Below, piece after piece: positions 1 through 8,393 of a DNA stretch of 64,000 nucleotides. The notes under the pieces were generated by a model. The model saw only the letters and a list, made by a program, of their open reading frames with translations, was not told where the DNA came from and did not search any database. The stretch spans positions 561,001 through 625,000 of the forward strand of contig NC_007761.1 of the NCBI RefSeq assembly GCF_000092045.1, read 5' to 3'. The translations under genes were made by a program, and so were the position numbers. Within the stretch, counting starts at the first letter, position 1. Each line of letters starts with the position of its first letter. Origin of the DNA: Rhizobium etli CFN 42. GTDB taxonomy: Bacteria; Pseudomonadota; Alphaproteobacteria; Rhizobiales; Rhizobiaceae.

Positions 1-1
1 C

Positions 2-190
2 GAGGATGCGGGGGAGGGCGAGGCCTTTCACCTCGCGCCGTCGCTGCGTTATGCCCATTCGGAACCCTATGTCAGGATGCTGCTTGCCCGTCACGGCTTC
101 GAAATCCTCGAGATCGTCAAGAAAGTCATTCGCAAAGATGGCGGCAAACCGGTTGCCGGCATTCTATTCCTTACGCGCAAGCCGGCTTGA
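2..190 (+). CDS. C-terminal end of a class I SAM-dependent methyltransferase (partial)
   Basis: An open frame enters from the left edge and ends at TGA 188-190, giving the last 62 residues of a protein. The tail contains SLRYAHSEPYVRMLLARHGF and ends GILFLTRKPA, which resembles the end of rhizobial TPR-containing predicted methyltransferases, whose final strands carry this HSEPYVR segment. The catalytic part is outside the window, so the substrate cannot be stated. The family call is by resemblance only. No hairpin is obvious directly after the stop. Confidence 0.55.
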   Translation, partial: EDAGEGEAFHLAPSLRYAHSEPYVRMLLARHGFEILEIVKKVIRKDGGKPVAGILFLTRKPA

Positions 191-398
191 GCGAATGTTT
201 CTTGCGATTTTTAAATAGGACAGCATTACTTACCTATTTCGCTTGATCGGCACCCGGAAAGCTTGATATTGCAGGGATATCCGAGAGAGTGGGGCGATAA
301 GACGCCGGGCGCTCCGGCTCATTTCACATTCAAAAATCCACCGCGTCCGGATGTCTCCGGACGTGCTCGCGAACACGTCTGCAATGGAGACTGGCGAC

Positions 399-1034
399 AT
401 GACACAGCTCATCAATGCCCTTGGCGTCTGGAATACGAGCGCGACGCGTCACTCTCCCATCGAAGACGTGCAGGGCATATTTTCCGGCAGTCTCGTCGCA
501 GCACTCGGCCTTTACGTGCTTGCCAGCGCCGGCCTTCTCACCGGCAGCACGGCCGGCGTCGCCTTCCTTCTGCATTACGCTTTCGACGTCAATTTCGGCT
601 TTGCCTTCTTCCTGCTCAACCTGCCGTTCTTCTATCTCTCGTGGAAGCGTCTCGGCATGGCCTTCACCATGAAGACCTTCATCGCCATCGGCCTGACCTC
701 GGTGATGTCAGATCTGCAGTCGCGTCTCTTTTCCATTTCGAGCATCCATCCCGCCTGGGCGGCCCTTCTCGGCGGCCTGCTGCTCGGCTTCGGCGCGCTG
801 GCCCTCTATCGCCATCGCGCCAGCCTCGGCGGCGTCGGCATTCTCGGCGTCTACCTGCAGGAGCGTTTCGGCATCCGCGCCGGCCTCGTCCAGCTCGCCA
901 TCGACATGTGCGTGCTGGCCGCCGCCTTTTTCGTCACCACGCCGCCCGTCGTCTTCTATTCGGTCCTCGGCGCCATCGTCCTCAACCTCTTTGTCGCCAT
1001 CAACCACCGCGCCGACCGCTACATCGCCCTCTGA
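399..1034 (+). CDS. YitT family inner-membrane protein (first paralogue)
   Basis: This 211-residue, very hydrophobic protein has about five to six membrane segments and belongs to the YitT/DUF161 family of unknown transport function. I prefer the ATG at 399 because GGAG lies 9 bases upstream and the N-terminus then lines up with the second copy at 2786 (ATRHSPIEDVQGI versus ADRHSLFDDAQGI). Upstream ATGs at 351 and 384 are in frame but lack a ribosome site. Conserved blocks shared with the paralogue include GLLTGSTAGVAFLLHY, RHRASLGGVGIL and INHRADRYIAL at the C-terminus. Biochemical function is not known. Confidence 0.85.
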   Translation: MTQLINALGVWNTSATRHSPIEDVQGIFSGSLVAALGLYVLASAGLLTGSTAGVAFLLHYAFDVNFGFAFFLLNLPFFYLSWKRLGMAFTMKTFIAIGLTSVMSDLQSRLFSISSIHPAWAALLGGLLLGFGALALYRHRASLGGVGILGVYLQERFGIRAGLVQLAIDMCVLAAAFFVTTPPVVFYSVLGAIVLNLFVAINHRADRYIAL

Positions 1035-1132
1035 CATTACAAATCCGTAACCCATTCTGAACAAAACGTAACTTGCCTGTGACCGGTCCCGGCGCGACAT
1101 TTCTACCCGCGCCGGATTTGATGAGGTGAGTT

Positions 1133-1300
1133 ATGTCAGATTTGGAAAAACTTGTGAGACGCCGCATGCAGGAAGAATACGCCAAGGGCGCTTCCGCAGA
1201 GGAAATTACGAAAGTCGTCCGCGATCTGCTCAACAGCATCGACCTCTCAGGCGATGGGTCTGACGCCGTTGCCGCACGGGCCACGACTGGTCGCGAGTAA
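1133..1300 (+). CDS. Small hypothetical protein, 55 residues
   Basis: A short frame begins at ATG 1133 directly after a strong GAGGTGAG ribosome site (1123-1130) and ends at TAA 1300. It is immediately followed by a 12-bp stem-loop. The product starts MSDLEKLVRRRMQEEYAKGA and is charged and probably helical, with no Cys, no signal peptide and no membrane segment. The ribosome site, the hairpin after the stop and the codon use support a real gene. I do not recognise the family and assign no function. Confidence 0.6.
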   Translation: MSDLEKLVRRRMQEEYAKGASAEEITKVVRDLLNSIDLSGDGSDAVAARATTGRE

Positions 1301-1308
1301 CGGATAAA

Positions 1309-1336
1309 CAACCGACCCGAGATTTCGGGTCGGTTG
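1309..1336 (+). terminator. Strong 12-bp stem-loop after the small ORF
   Basis: A perfect inverted repeat (1309-1320 with 1325-1336, loop GATT) lies 8 bases after the stop of the small gene. No T-run follows, so it may act as a 3' end-stabilising hairpin or a Rho-assisted terminator rather than a classic intrinsic one. Confidence 0.55.
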
Positions 1337-1452
1337 CTGGGATGCCATCATAAGGGCGCCCGTAGGCAGATGATTGAGTTGAGAAGCCCACGTAAGAATC
1401 GCAGCCGCGCCCCGATTCCTCGCTGTTCTTGCTCCAGAAATCACCCCACACT

Positions 1453-1537
1453 CCGTCATCCTCGGACTTGACCCGAGGATCCACGCCGCCCCACCAGCGG
1501 GGCCATGGATCCCAGGCTCAAGGCCTGGGATGACGGA
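1453..1537. repeat. Palindromic intergenic repeat of alphaproteobacterial type
   Basis: The 335-base gap between the hairpin and the ahpD-like gene holds no convincing gene. It contains this compound palindrome. The outer arms are CCGTCATCC at 1453 and GGATGACGG at 1529-1537. Inside are two hairpins: ATCCTCGG/CCGAGGAT at 1458-1480 and ATCCCAGGC/GCCTGGGAT at 1509-1531. Sequences of the type GTCATCCTCGG-CTTGACCCGAGGATCC are common between genes in Rhizobiales. It lies between convergent genes and may terminate both. Confidence 0.65.
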
Positions 1538-1671
1538 AATTGGGGGCTGTTTTGCGAAACTCGCCGTCGATGCAGCGAATGAGACGTTGCACTTCCTGGT
1601 TCAAGGCGGTGCTGTGTGGCCCCCACGTTTGCCCGGGTTGAGGTATCGGTCTCAACCCCGTGGTACTGGCC

Positions 1672-2133
1672 TCAAGCCGCCTTTGTCACCACATCGATCG
1701 GATGCTGCGAGCGGAAGCCGACCGCCAGCCGGTTCCAGATATTGATCGCACCGATCGCAACGGTGATCTTCGTCATTTCCTCCTCGGAGAAATGCGCCTT
1801 CAGCGTCTCGTAGTCGGCATCCGGGGCGCCCGTCTTGGCGATGTTGGTGACGGCGTCGACCCAGCCGAGCAGGGCGCGTTCGCGGGCATCATAGACCGGC
1901 GATTCCCGCCAGACGCACATCAGGTTGATCCATTGTTCGCCAAGGCCGTCGTGGCGGGCCTCCTTCACATGCATGTCGACGCAATAAGCGCAGCCGTTGA
2001 TCTGCGAGGCGCGCAGTTTGATCAGGTGGATGAAGCGGCGTTCCAGGCCGGAGGTCTGGACATATTGTTCTAGTGCGGCGACGGCCTTGTAGGCATCGGG
2101 GGCGGCTTTAGCGAAGTTGAAACGCGGTTGCAT
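1672..2133 (-). CDS. Carboxymuconolactone decarboxylase/AhpD-like alkylhydroperoxidase
   Basis: The 153-residue protein carries the AhpD-type redox motif C48-A-Y-C51-x3-H55 (NGCAYCVDMH), the resolving/peroxidatic Cys pair with proton-relay His of the alkylhydroperoxidase core. Such proteins reduce organic peroxides using a thiol partner. The ATG at 2133 is chosen because AGGAG lies just upstream; a longer frame to 2196 would overlap the upstream regulator. The gene follows the Rrf2 regulator by 20 bases on the same strand, so the two form an operon and the regulator probably controls it. A different CMD-family activity cannot be excluded. Confidence 0.85.
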   Translation of the reverse strand: MQPRFNFAKAAPDAYKAVAALEQYVQTSGLERRFIHLIKLRASQINGCAYCVDMHVKEARHDGLGEQWINLMCVWRESPVYDARERALLGWVDAVTNIAKTGAPDADYETLKAHFSEEEMTKITVAIGAINIWNRLAVGFRSQHPIDVVTKAA

Positions 2134-2153
2134 GTCTTTCTCCTTGTTGTGGC

Positions 2154-2654
2154 TCAGCGAGCCGTTTTGCGTTCGTGGATTTCGAGGAAGGCGCATCCTC
2201 GGGCTGCGATCGATCCGTCGTCGAGGGCATTCAATTCGATGCCGAGATCGGCAATGCTGGTCTTGGCGAGTTCGGCCCGGTAGACCCGTTCGGCCCGCAG
2301 CATCGCCGCGCTGATATTGCAGGGCTTGGCGAAGAAGCGATCGGAGACCGGGTTCGGCCCGCGCTGGCGGATTTCGGCGCAGCGGAAAGCCGGTGCCGGC
2401 CCCTCGACGGCGAGCAGGATGTCGAGCAGCGAAATCTCTTCCGCCGCCTTCGCCAGCTTATATCCGCCCCGCGGGCCCGGCACGGTATCGAGGATGCCGG
2501 CGCCCGACAGCGCCTGCAGATGTTTCAACAGATAGCTCGTCGACACGCCGTGGAACTCTGCCAGGGCCGCGGCCGAGAGCACGCCGCCTTCGGAGAGGCC
2601 GGAAAGCATTGCAACGCTATGAATGGCCTGCTCGACGCCGTCGCTCATCTTCAT
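2154..2654 (-). CDS. Rrf2 family transcriptional regulator
   Basis: A 166-residue winged-helix regulator. The N-terminal half has the Rrf2 arrangement, with the recognition-helix region STSYLLKHLQALSGAGIL followed by the wing VPGPRGGYKLAK, then EISLLDILLAVEGP. Cysteines are at 92, 112 and 154, not in the closely spaced triad of IscR/NsrR, so an iron-sulfur cluster is not certain and thiol-based peroxide sensing is possible. AAGGAG stands before the ATG at 2654. A palindrome just upstream (2674-2690) is a likely autoregulatory site. The ahpD-like gene follows in the same operon. Confidence 0.85.
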   Translation of the reverse strand: MKMSDGVEQAIHSVAMLSGLSEGGVLSAAALAEFHGVSTSYLLKHLQALSGAGILDTVPGPRGGYKLAKAAEEISLLDILLAVEGPAPAFRCAEIRQRGPNPVSDRFFAKPCNISAAMLRAERVYRAELAKTSIADLGIELNALDDGSIAARGCAFLEIHERKTAR

Positions 2655-2673
2655 CGAGGCGATCTCCTTATCG

Positions 2674-2690
2674 TGGATAAAATATATCCA
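2674..2690. promoter_or_regulatory. Candidate Rrf2 operator
   Basis: TGGATA-N5-TATCCA is a perfect 6-5-6 palindrome 20 bases upstream of the Rrf2 start and 96 bases before the divergent YitT gene. Its AT-rich centre could also hold a -10 element. Position and symmetry suggest autoregulation; binding is inferred. Confidence 0.5.
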
Positions 2691-2785
2691 TGATTATGCC
2701 AGCTGTCAACTGTTGTCCTCACTGCTTGTCGCTTGCCTTTATTGTGACGGCGGATAGAACCGGAAAAAACCGACAGGGGAACATC

Positions 2786-3418
2786 ATGGCATCCAACGTC
2801 TTTACAGGCCTTCTGAACTCCAGCGCCGACCGCCACTCGCTGTTCGACGACGCCCAGGGCATCGTCGCCGGCAGCATGCTTGCCGTGCTCGGCGTCTCGC
2901 TGCTCTCCGGCGCCGGACTGCTTGCCGGCGGCACCGCCGGTCTCGCCTTCCTTGCCCATTACGCGACCGGCTTCAGCTTCGGCCTCTGCTTCTTTGCCGT
3001 GAACCTGCCCTTCTATTATCTCGCCTTCCGCCGCATGGGGCCCGCCTTCACCATCAAGACCTTCGCCGCCATCGCGCTGACCTCAGTTCTGTCGGAATTC
3101 GTGCCCGGCTTCATCGGTATTGGGCAGGTCGATCCTATTGCCGGCGCGCTCTTCGGCGGCCTTGTCATCGGCGCCGGCGTGCTGGCGCTCTTCCGCCACC
3201 GCGCCAGCCTCGGCGGCATCGGCATCCTCGCACTCTATATCCAGGATCGTCTTGGCTGGCGCGCCGGCCTCGTCCAGCTCGGCTTCGACTGTCTCATCCT
3301 GGCGCTCTCCTTCCTGGTCGCCAGCCCCGCGATCATCGCCTGCTCGGTGCTCGGCGCCATCGTGTTCAACCTCACGCTCGCCATCAATCATCGCAAGGAC
3401 CGCTATATCGCCGTGTAA
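2786..3418 (+). CDS. YitT family inner-membrane protein (second paralogue)
   Basis: A 210-residue paralogue of the protein at 399-1034, with the same layout: a short hydrophilic N-terminus, about six membrane segments, RHRASLGGIGIL in the centre, and INHRKDRYIAV at the end. The start at 2786 has an AGGGGA ribosome site 5-6 bases upstream; an earlier in-frame ATG at 2690 lies inside the regulator's promoter region and is rejected. It is divergent from rrf2-ahpD. Transported substrate is unknown. Confidence 0.85.
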   Translation: MASNVFTGLLNSSADRHSLFDDAQGIVAGSMLAVLGVSLLSGAGLLAGGTAGLAFLAHYATGFSFGLCFFAVNLPFYYLAFRRMGPAFTIKTFAAIALTSVLSEFVPGFIGIGQVDPIAGALFGGLVIGAGVLALFRHRASLGGIGILALYIQDRLGWRAGLVQLGFDCLILALSFLVASPAIIACSVLGAIVFNLTLAINHRKDRYIAV

Positions 3419-3466
3419 GCGGCCGGCCGCTCTTCTTTTTCCCTGAATTTTCACTACCTTCAGGGC

Positions 3467-5977
3467 GTGGACCAGATCGACTCCGAAGCCAGCACCCTGC
3501 TGCCTGCCGCCTTTACCCGCTGGTTTGCGGAAAAGGGCTGGCGCCCGCGCGCCCATCAGCTGGAACTGCTTGCCCGCGCCGAGAGTGGCGAAAGCACGCT
3601 GCTGATTGCGCCGACCGGCGCCGGCAAGACGCTTGCCGGTTTTCTGCCGTCGCTGACCGATCTCACCCGCCGCGGCAGAATCCCGCCCGGTTCCGCCTTC
3701 ACCGGCATTCACACGCTCTATGTCTCGCCGTTGAAGGCGCTGGCGATCGATATCGAGCGTAACCTGATGAAGCCTGTTGTGGAGATGGGCCTGCCGGTCA
3801 CCGTCGAAAACCGCACCGGCGATACGCCGAACGCCAAACGCCAGCGCCAAAAACTCAATCCGCCGGATATTCTACTGACGACGCCCGAGCAGGTCGCCCT
3901 GCTTCTCGCCAACCGCGAGGCCGAGCGTTTCTTCAAGGATCTGAAATATGTCGTGCTCGACGAGCTGCATTCGCTCGTTACCTCCAAGCGCGGCCATATG
4001 CTGTCGCTCGGCCTTGCCCGCTTGCGCCGCGTTGCCCCAAACCTCAAGACCATCGGCCTGTCGGCGACGGTCGCCGAGCCGATGGATCTGCAGAGATGGC
4101 TGGTCCCCCAGCAGGAGGGCAGGGAGCATCACGCCGGCCTCGTCGTCGTCGAAGGCGGCGCCAAACCTGACATTTCGATACTGTCGACCGAAGAGCGCAT
4201 TCCCTGGGCCGGCCATTCCGCCAAATATGCCATTCCCGACGTCTACAAACAGCTGCTCGACCACCAGACGACGCTGCTCTTCGTCAATACCCGCAGCCAG
4301 GCCGAAATGCTGTTCCAGGAGCTCTGGACGATCAATGACGACAATCTGCCGATTGCCCTCCACCACGGCTCGCTCGATGTCGCCCAGCGCCGCAAGGTCG
4401 AGGCGGCGATGGCCGAAAACAGGCTGCGTGCCGTCGTCGCCACCTCGACGCTCGATCTCGGCATCGACTGGGGCGATGTCGATCTGGTCATCCATGTCGG
4501 GGCGCCGAAGGGCGCATCCCGTCTTGCTCAGCGCATCGGCCGCGCCAATCACCGAATGGACGAGCCGTCGAAGGCGATCCTCGTGCCGGCCAACCGCTTC
4601 GAGGTGATGGAGTGCCAGGCAGCGCTCGACGCCAATTATATCGGCGCACAGGACACGCCGCCCGTCGGCCGCGGCGCGCTCGACGTGCTCGCCCAGCACG
4701 TGCTCGGCATGGCCTGCGCCGAACCCTTCGACATGCTGGAACTCTATGACGAAGTCACCAGTGCCTCACCTTATGCCGATCTCAGCTGGGAGACTTTCGA
4801 GCGCGTCGTCGATTTCGTCGCGACCGGCGGTTATGCGCTCAGGACCTACGAACGTTACGCCCGCATCCGCAAGACCAAGGAAGGCCGCTGGCGCGTCTCC
4901 AATCCTGCTGTCGCCCAGCAATATCGCCTCAACCTCGGCACCATCGTCGAAAGCCCGATGCTGAACATCCGCATGGTCAAGCGCGGCGAGGGCGGCCGGA
5001 TTGGCCGCGGCGGCGCGACGCTGGGTAAGGTCGAGGAATATTTCCTCGAGCAATTGTCGCCAGGCGACACCTTCATCTTCTCCGGCAAGGTGCTGCGTTT
5101 CGAGGGCATCCGCGAAAACGAATGCCTGGCGTCGCAGGCCTTTTCGCTCGATCCGAAGATCCCCGCCTATAATGGCGGCAAGTTTCCGCTGTCGACCTAT
5201 CTCGCCGAGCAGGTGCGGGCGATGATCGCCGATCCCGACCGCTGGCGCCATTTGCCGGATCAGGTGCGCGACTGGCTGTCGCTGCAGACGGACAAGTCGA
5301 TGCTGCCGAAGCGTGACGAGTTCCTGATCGAAACCTTCCCGCGCGGCAGCCGCTTCTATATGGTCGCCTATCCCTTCGAGGGCCGTCTCGCCCATCAGAC
5401 GCTCGGCATGCTGCTCACCCGCCGGCTGGACCGGGCGGGCGCCAAGCCGCTCGGCTTCGTCGCCACCGATTACTCTCTCGCCATCTGGGGGCTGGAAGAT
5501 ATGGGCCTAATGATCGGCAACGGCCGGCTCAGCCTTTCCGACCTGTTCGACGCGGACATGCTGGGCGACGATCTCGAAGCCTGGCTCAACGAATCCTTCC
5601 TGCTGAAGCGCACCTTCCGCAATTGCGCCGTGATTGCAGGCTTGATCGAGCGCCGCCATCCCGGCAAGGAAAAGAGCGGCCGTCAGATCACCGTCTCCGC
5701 CGATCTGATCTATGACGTGCTCCGCAGCCATGAGCCGGATCACATCCTCTTGCAGGCGACGCGGCAGGATGCGGCGACCGGACTTTTGGATATAAGCCGA
5801 CTTGGCGATATGCTGATGCGAATCAGGGGCCACATCACCCATCGCCCGCTCGATCATATTTCCCCGCTCGCCGTGCCGGTGATGCTGGAGATCGGACGGG
5901 AGGCGGTGCCCGGCGAGGCCCACGATGCGCTATTGGCCGAGGCGGCGGACGATCTGATCGCCGAAGCTCTGGCATAA
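3467..5977 (+). CDS. Ligase-associated DEXH-box DNA helicase (Lhr-like)
   Basis: An 836-residue superfamily 2 helicase. Walker A is APTGAGKT (K54), the Walker B/DEXH box is DELH at 165-168, motif III is SAT at 199-201 and motif VI is QRIGRANHR at 355-363. The long C-terminal region matches Lhr-type helicases that in proteobacteria are encoded beside the PdeM nuclease and, often, an ATP-dependent DNA ligase. The start is GTG at 3467 with only a weak CAGGG upstream; no better start precedes the helicase core. It overlaps pdeM by one base (TAATG), so translation is coupled. No ligase gene is in the window. Confidence 0.92.
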   Translation: MDQIDSEASTLLPAAFTRWFAEKGWRPRAHQLELLARAESGESTLLIAPTGAGKTLAGFLPSLTDLTRRGRIPPGSAFTGIHTLYVSPLKALAIDIERNLMKPVVEMGLPVTVENRTGDTPNAKRQRQKLNPPDILLTTPEQVALLLANREAERFFKDLKYVVLDELHSLVTSKRGHMLSLGLARLRRVAPNLKTIGLSATVAEPMDLQRWLVPQQEGREHHAGLVVVEGGAKPDISILSTEERIPWAGHSAKYAIPDVYKQLLDHQTTLLFVNTRSQAEMLFQELWTINDDNLPIALHHGSLDVAQRRKVEAAMAENRLRAVVATSTLDLGIDWGDVDLVIHVGAPKGASRLAQRIGRANHRMDEPSKAILVPANRFEVMECQAALDANYIGAQDTPPVGRGALDVLAQHVLGMACAEPFDMLELYDEVTSASPYADLSWETFERVVDFVATGGYALRTYERYARIRKTKEGRWRVSNPAVAQQYRLNLGTIVESPMLNIRMVKRGEGGRIGRGGATLGKVEEYFLEQLSPGDTFIFSGKVLRFEGIRENECLASQAFSLDPKIPAYNGGKFPLSTYLAEQVRAMIADPDRWRHLPDQVRDWLSLQTDKSMLPKRDEFLIETFPRGSRFYMVAYPFEGRLAHQTLGMLLTRRLDRAGAKPLGFVATDYSLAIWGLEDMGLMIGNGRLSLSDLFDADMLGDDLEAWLNESFLLKRTFRNCAVIAGLIERRHPGKEKSGRQITVSADLIYDVLRSHEPDHILLQATRQDAATGLLDISRLGDMLMRIRGHITHRPLDHISPLAVPVMLEIGREAVPGEAHDALLAEAADDLIAEALA

Positions 5978-6726
5978 TGACTGGGAAAAACACGACTTTG
6001 ATGAACCGCCTGGCGCTGGCGCGCGACATTTCCGGACTGGCCGCGATACCGGCCATCGAGACATCGGTGAACGGTATTGCCGCCGTCTGCGATCCGCTCG
6101 GCGCCCTCTATCTGCCGGATGCCGGCCTGCTCGTCGTCTCCGACCTGCATCTGGAAAAGGGCGCGGCCTTCGCCCGCCGCGGCATGATGCTGCCGCCCTA
6201 TGATACGCTGGCGACCTTGACCGTGCTGGCCGCCGTCATCTCGCGCTATGATCCGAAGCTCGTCGTCTCGCTCGGCGACAATTTCCACGATCGCATCGGC
6301 TCCGCGCATCTGCCGGAAAACTTTCGCGCGCTGATCGTCGCCATGGCGCGCGGCCGCGAATGGATCTGGGTCAACGGCAATCACGACCCCGACGGCGTCG
6401 TCGATCTGCCCGGCGCTTGCACCGACGAGATGCATTATGCCGGCCTGACCTTCCGCCACGAGCCGAAAAACGGGCTGCAGAGCGGCGAAATCGCCGGCCA
6501 CCTGCACCCGTCGGCGACCGTGCGCCGGCGCGAGAGATCGATCCGCCGCCCTTGTTTCGCCACCGACGGCGCCCGCCTCATCATGCCGGCCTTCGGGGTG
6601 ATGAGCGGCGGTCTCGACCTCGGCCATCGGGCGATGAAGGGCCTGTTCGACACCTCGTCGCTGGTGGCGCATCTGCTGGGGCGCGATCGGATCTATTCGG
6701 TCAGGTACGGGAATTTGCGGGGGTAG
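5977..6726 (+). CDS. pdeM: Ligase-associated DNA damage response endonuclease PdeM
   Basis: A 249-residue calcineurin-like metallophosphoesterase with all metal-binding blocks: D56-L-H58, G-D101-N-F-H-D, G-N135-H136-D, H161 and G-H175-L-H177. It is the usual partner of the Lhr-like helicase in a DNA-repair gene pair. The ATG at 5977 overlaps the helicase stop; an alternative in-frame ATG at 6001 would remove eight residues. DNA nuclease activity is known for the family, while the substrate here is inferred. Confidence 0.9.
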   Translation: MTGKNTTLMNRLALARDISGLAAIPAIETSVNGIAAVCDPLGALYLPDAGLLVVSDLHLEKGAAFARRGMMLPPYDTLATLTVLAAVISRYDPKLVVSLGDNFHDRIGSAHLPENFRALIVAMARGREWIWVNGNHDPDGVVDLPGACTDEMHYAGLTFRHEPKNGLQSGEIAGHLHPSATVRRRERSIRRPCFATDGARLIMPAFGVMSGGLDLGHRAMKGLFDTSSLVAHLLGRDRIYSVRYGNLRG

Positions 6727-6761
6727 GGTCTGTTATCCCTGATGGGGTATGCCGTGTGAGA

Positions 6762-6936
6762 CCCCCCTCTGCCCTGCCGGGCATCTCCCCCACAAGGAGG
6801 GAGATCGGCAAAAGGTTGGCTCGCCAGTCCCTCTCTAACGTCGTGCGGAACACCAGTTCGTCATTGTTTGGGGGAGCTATCGCGCCCAGCCGATCTCCCC
6901 ACCCGTGGGGGAGATGCCCGGCAGGGCAGAGGGGGG
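6762..6936. repeat. Long inverted-repeat intergenic element
   Basis: Two near-perfect 48-base arms (6762-6809 and 6889-6936) face each other across about 79 bases between two convergent genes. The outer arm CCCCCTCTGCCCTGCCGGGC recurs as a compact palindrome at 21163-21194. It carries no ORF and is best read as a rhizobial intergenic palindrome that can also end transcription from both sides. Confidence 0.75.
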
Positions 6937-6962
6937 CTGGCGCGGCACGCCCTTAATTATTA

Positions 6963-7544
6963 TCAATCACACCCCTGCAACTGCTGCTGATAGGTCCCAG
7001 CCATCCGCGCGAACTTCTGCGCGGTCTGCTGCAATTGCCCGTTCGAGCGCCAGTCGCCGCGCTTATATCCCGTCGGCCCGGAATAATAAGCGAGATAAAG
7101 GTTATAGGCATCATTCAGCGGAATGCCGGTGTCCACGCTGTTCTGGTAATGATACCAGCCGATGAAATCGATCGCGTCGCTGAAATTCGTCCGCCGCGCA
7201 GCCCAGTTCCCCGTCTGCGACTGATAGTGATCCCATGTCCCGTCAAGTGCCTGCGAATAGCCATAGGCGGTCGATGGCCGGGTCCAGGGAATGAAGCCGA
7301 ACAGCTTGGTGCGCGGCGGCCGCGCATAAGGCTGGAAACCCGATTCGGTGTACATCGTCGCCATCAGGATCGGCACGGGCACGCCGTATTTCTTCTCCGT
7401 CCGCTCGGCTGCCCTCTGCCAGCTGGAAAAAAGCCCTTCGCGCTGATCGAAGACGGCACAGATGTTCCTCGTCTGCTTCGGCGCCGTCGCGCAGCCGGCA
7501 AGCAACGCGAGACCCACGGCGGTCAGAACGATACGAGTACGCAT
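6963..7544 (-). CDS. Transglycosylase SLT-domain lipoprotein
   Basis: A 193-residue exported protein. The first 18 residues are a lipoprotein signal with lipobox LAGC (Cys18). The mature part carries a lysozyme-like SLT fold: the candidate catalytic Glu is E67 in YTESGF, followed by STAYGYSQAL and a late YLAYYSGPTGY segment typical of lytic transglycosylases. It would cut or bind peptidoglycan at the cell envelope. GAGAGG stands 7 bases before the ATG at 7544. A 14-bp palindrome (AAAAACCGGTTTTT, 7589-7602) lies upstream. The exact subfamily is not assigned. Confidence 0.85.
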   Translation of the reverse strand: MRTRIVLTAVGLALLAGCATAPKQTRNICAVFDQREGLFSSWQRAAERTEKKYGVPVPILMATMYTESGFQPYARPPRTKLFGFIPWTRPSTAYGYSQALDGTWDHYQSQTGNWAARRTNFSDAIDFIGWYHYQNSVDTGIPLNDAYNLYLAYYSGPTGYKRGDWRSNGQLQQTAQKFARMAGTYQQQLQGCD

Positions 7545-7643
7545 AACAGAACCTCTCGTTTCCGAGAGATTACTAACTCGTAAATGTTAAAAACCGGTTT
7601 TTAGTCGAATAGGAACTTTCTGAAGGGGCCACGGGTGAGCCCG

Positions 7644-8201
7644 CTACGCCTTGACCGGCTCATAGCGCAGAATCACTGCGCCACTTTGCGTGGTCGAGGA
7701 TTCAATGAGCTTCAACAGCACCTGGGCCTCGTTCGCTTTGAAGAGCGGATTGCCGCCGCCGAGAATGACCGGCACCACGCAGACCCTGATCTCATCGATG
7801 AGACCGGCTTTCAGCAGGCTGTCGGCAAGTGCGGCGCTGCCGAAGATGAAAATCGTCTTGCCGTCTTCCTGCTTCAGCCTCGTTAATTCGGGGATCGGAT
7901 CGCTGACGATACGCGCATTGTTCCAGCCGGGCTCGGTCATCGTTCGAGAGACGGCGATCTTGGCAATGCCGTTCATATAGGACTTGATCTTGTCTTCGTC
8001 CTCGGCGGTCGGCCAGTAGGCGGCCATGCCCTCATAGGTCTTGCGGCCGAAGACCAGGAGATCGCCTTCTTCGCCGAACTGCTCGGCATAGCGCTTGAGT
8101 TCCGGTCCCCAGGCGAGATTGTGGAAGTCGATATCCCATGGCTTCGTGCCTTCGAAATAGCCATCGAGCGTCATCAGGTTCCAGACGATAAGCTTTCTCA
8201 T
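7644..8201 (-). CDS. Dihydrofolate reductase/RibD C-terminal family protein
   Basis: A 185-residue single-domain protein of the RibD-C/DHFR-like family: N-terminal MRKLIVWNLMTLDGYFEG, then LLVFGRKTYEGMAAYWP and FIFGSAALADSLL, which form the NADPH-binding region. Members reduce varied substrates and most are uncharacterised; this is unlikely to be the housekeeping folate enzyme. The ATG at 8201 has AAGGAG 6 bases upstream, preferred over an in-frame ATG at 8240. It stands alone, 99 bases ahead of the SLT lipoprotein gene. Confidence 0.82.
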   Translation of the reverse strand: MRKLIVWNLMTLDGYFEGTKPWDIDFHNLAWGPELKRYAEQFGEEGDLLVFGRKTYEGMAAYWPTAEDEDKIKSYMNGIAKIAVSRTMTEPGWNNARIVSDPIPELTRLKQEDGKTIFIFGSAALADSLLKAGLIDEIRVCVVPVILGGGNPLFKANEAQVLLKLIESSTTQSGAVILRYEPVKA

Positions 8202-8393
8202 GACATTCTCCTTCCCGATTTTTAAACCGGTTGCGTACAAGAACTCGTCTGAAGCTTAGATAACTGATAGCAAAACGCAAGCGGTTTTTACGAGGAGGCG
8301 CGGATGAAGTGCGTCGGGGCACGTGCGGTCACGCCGGCTCGACCGGTGACCGCTGTAACAGATATTCGCGGGAGTACGGTGCCTTGCGGCGGC

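Noticed and set aside
7589..7602. Perfect palindrome AAAAACCGGTTTTT, with AACCGGTT again near 8224
   Set aside because: It has no loop to fold as a terminator and no candidate regulator; too short to claim as an operator.
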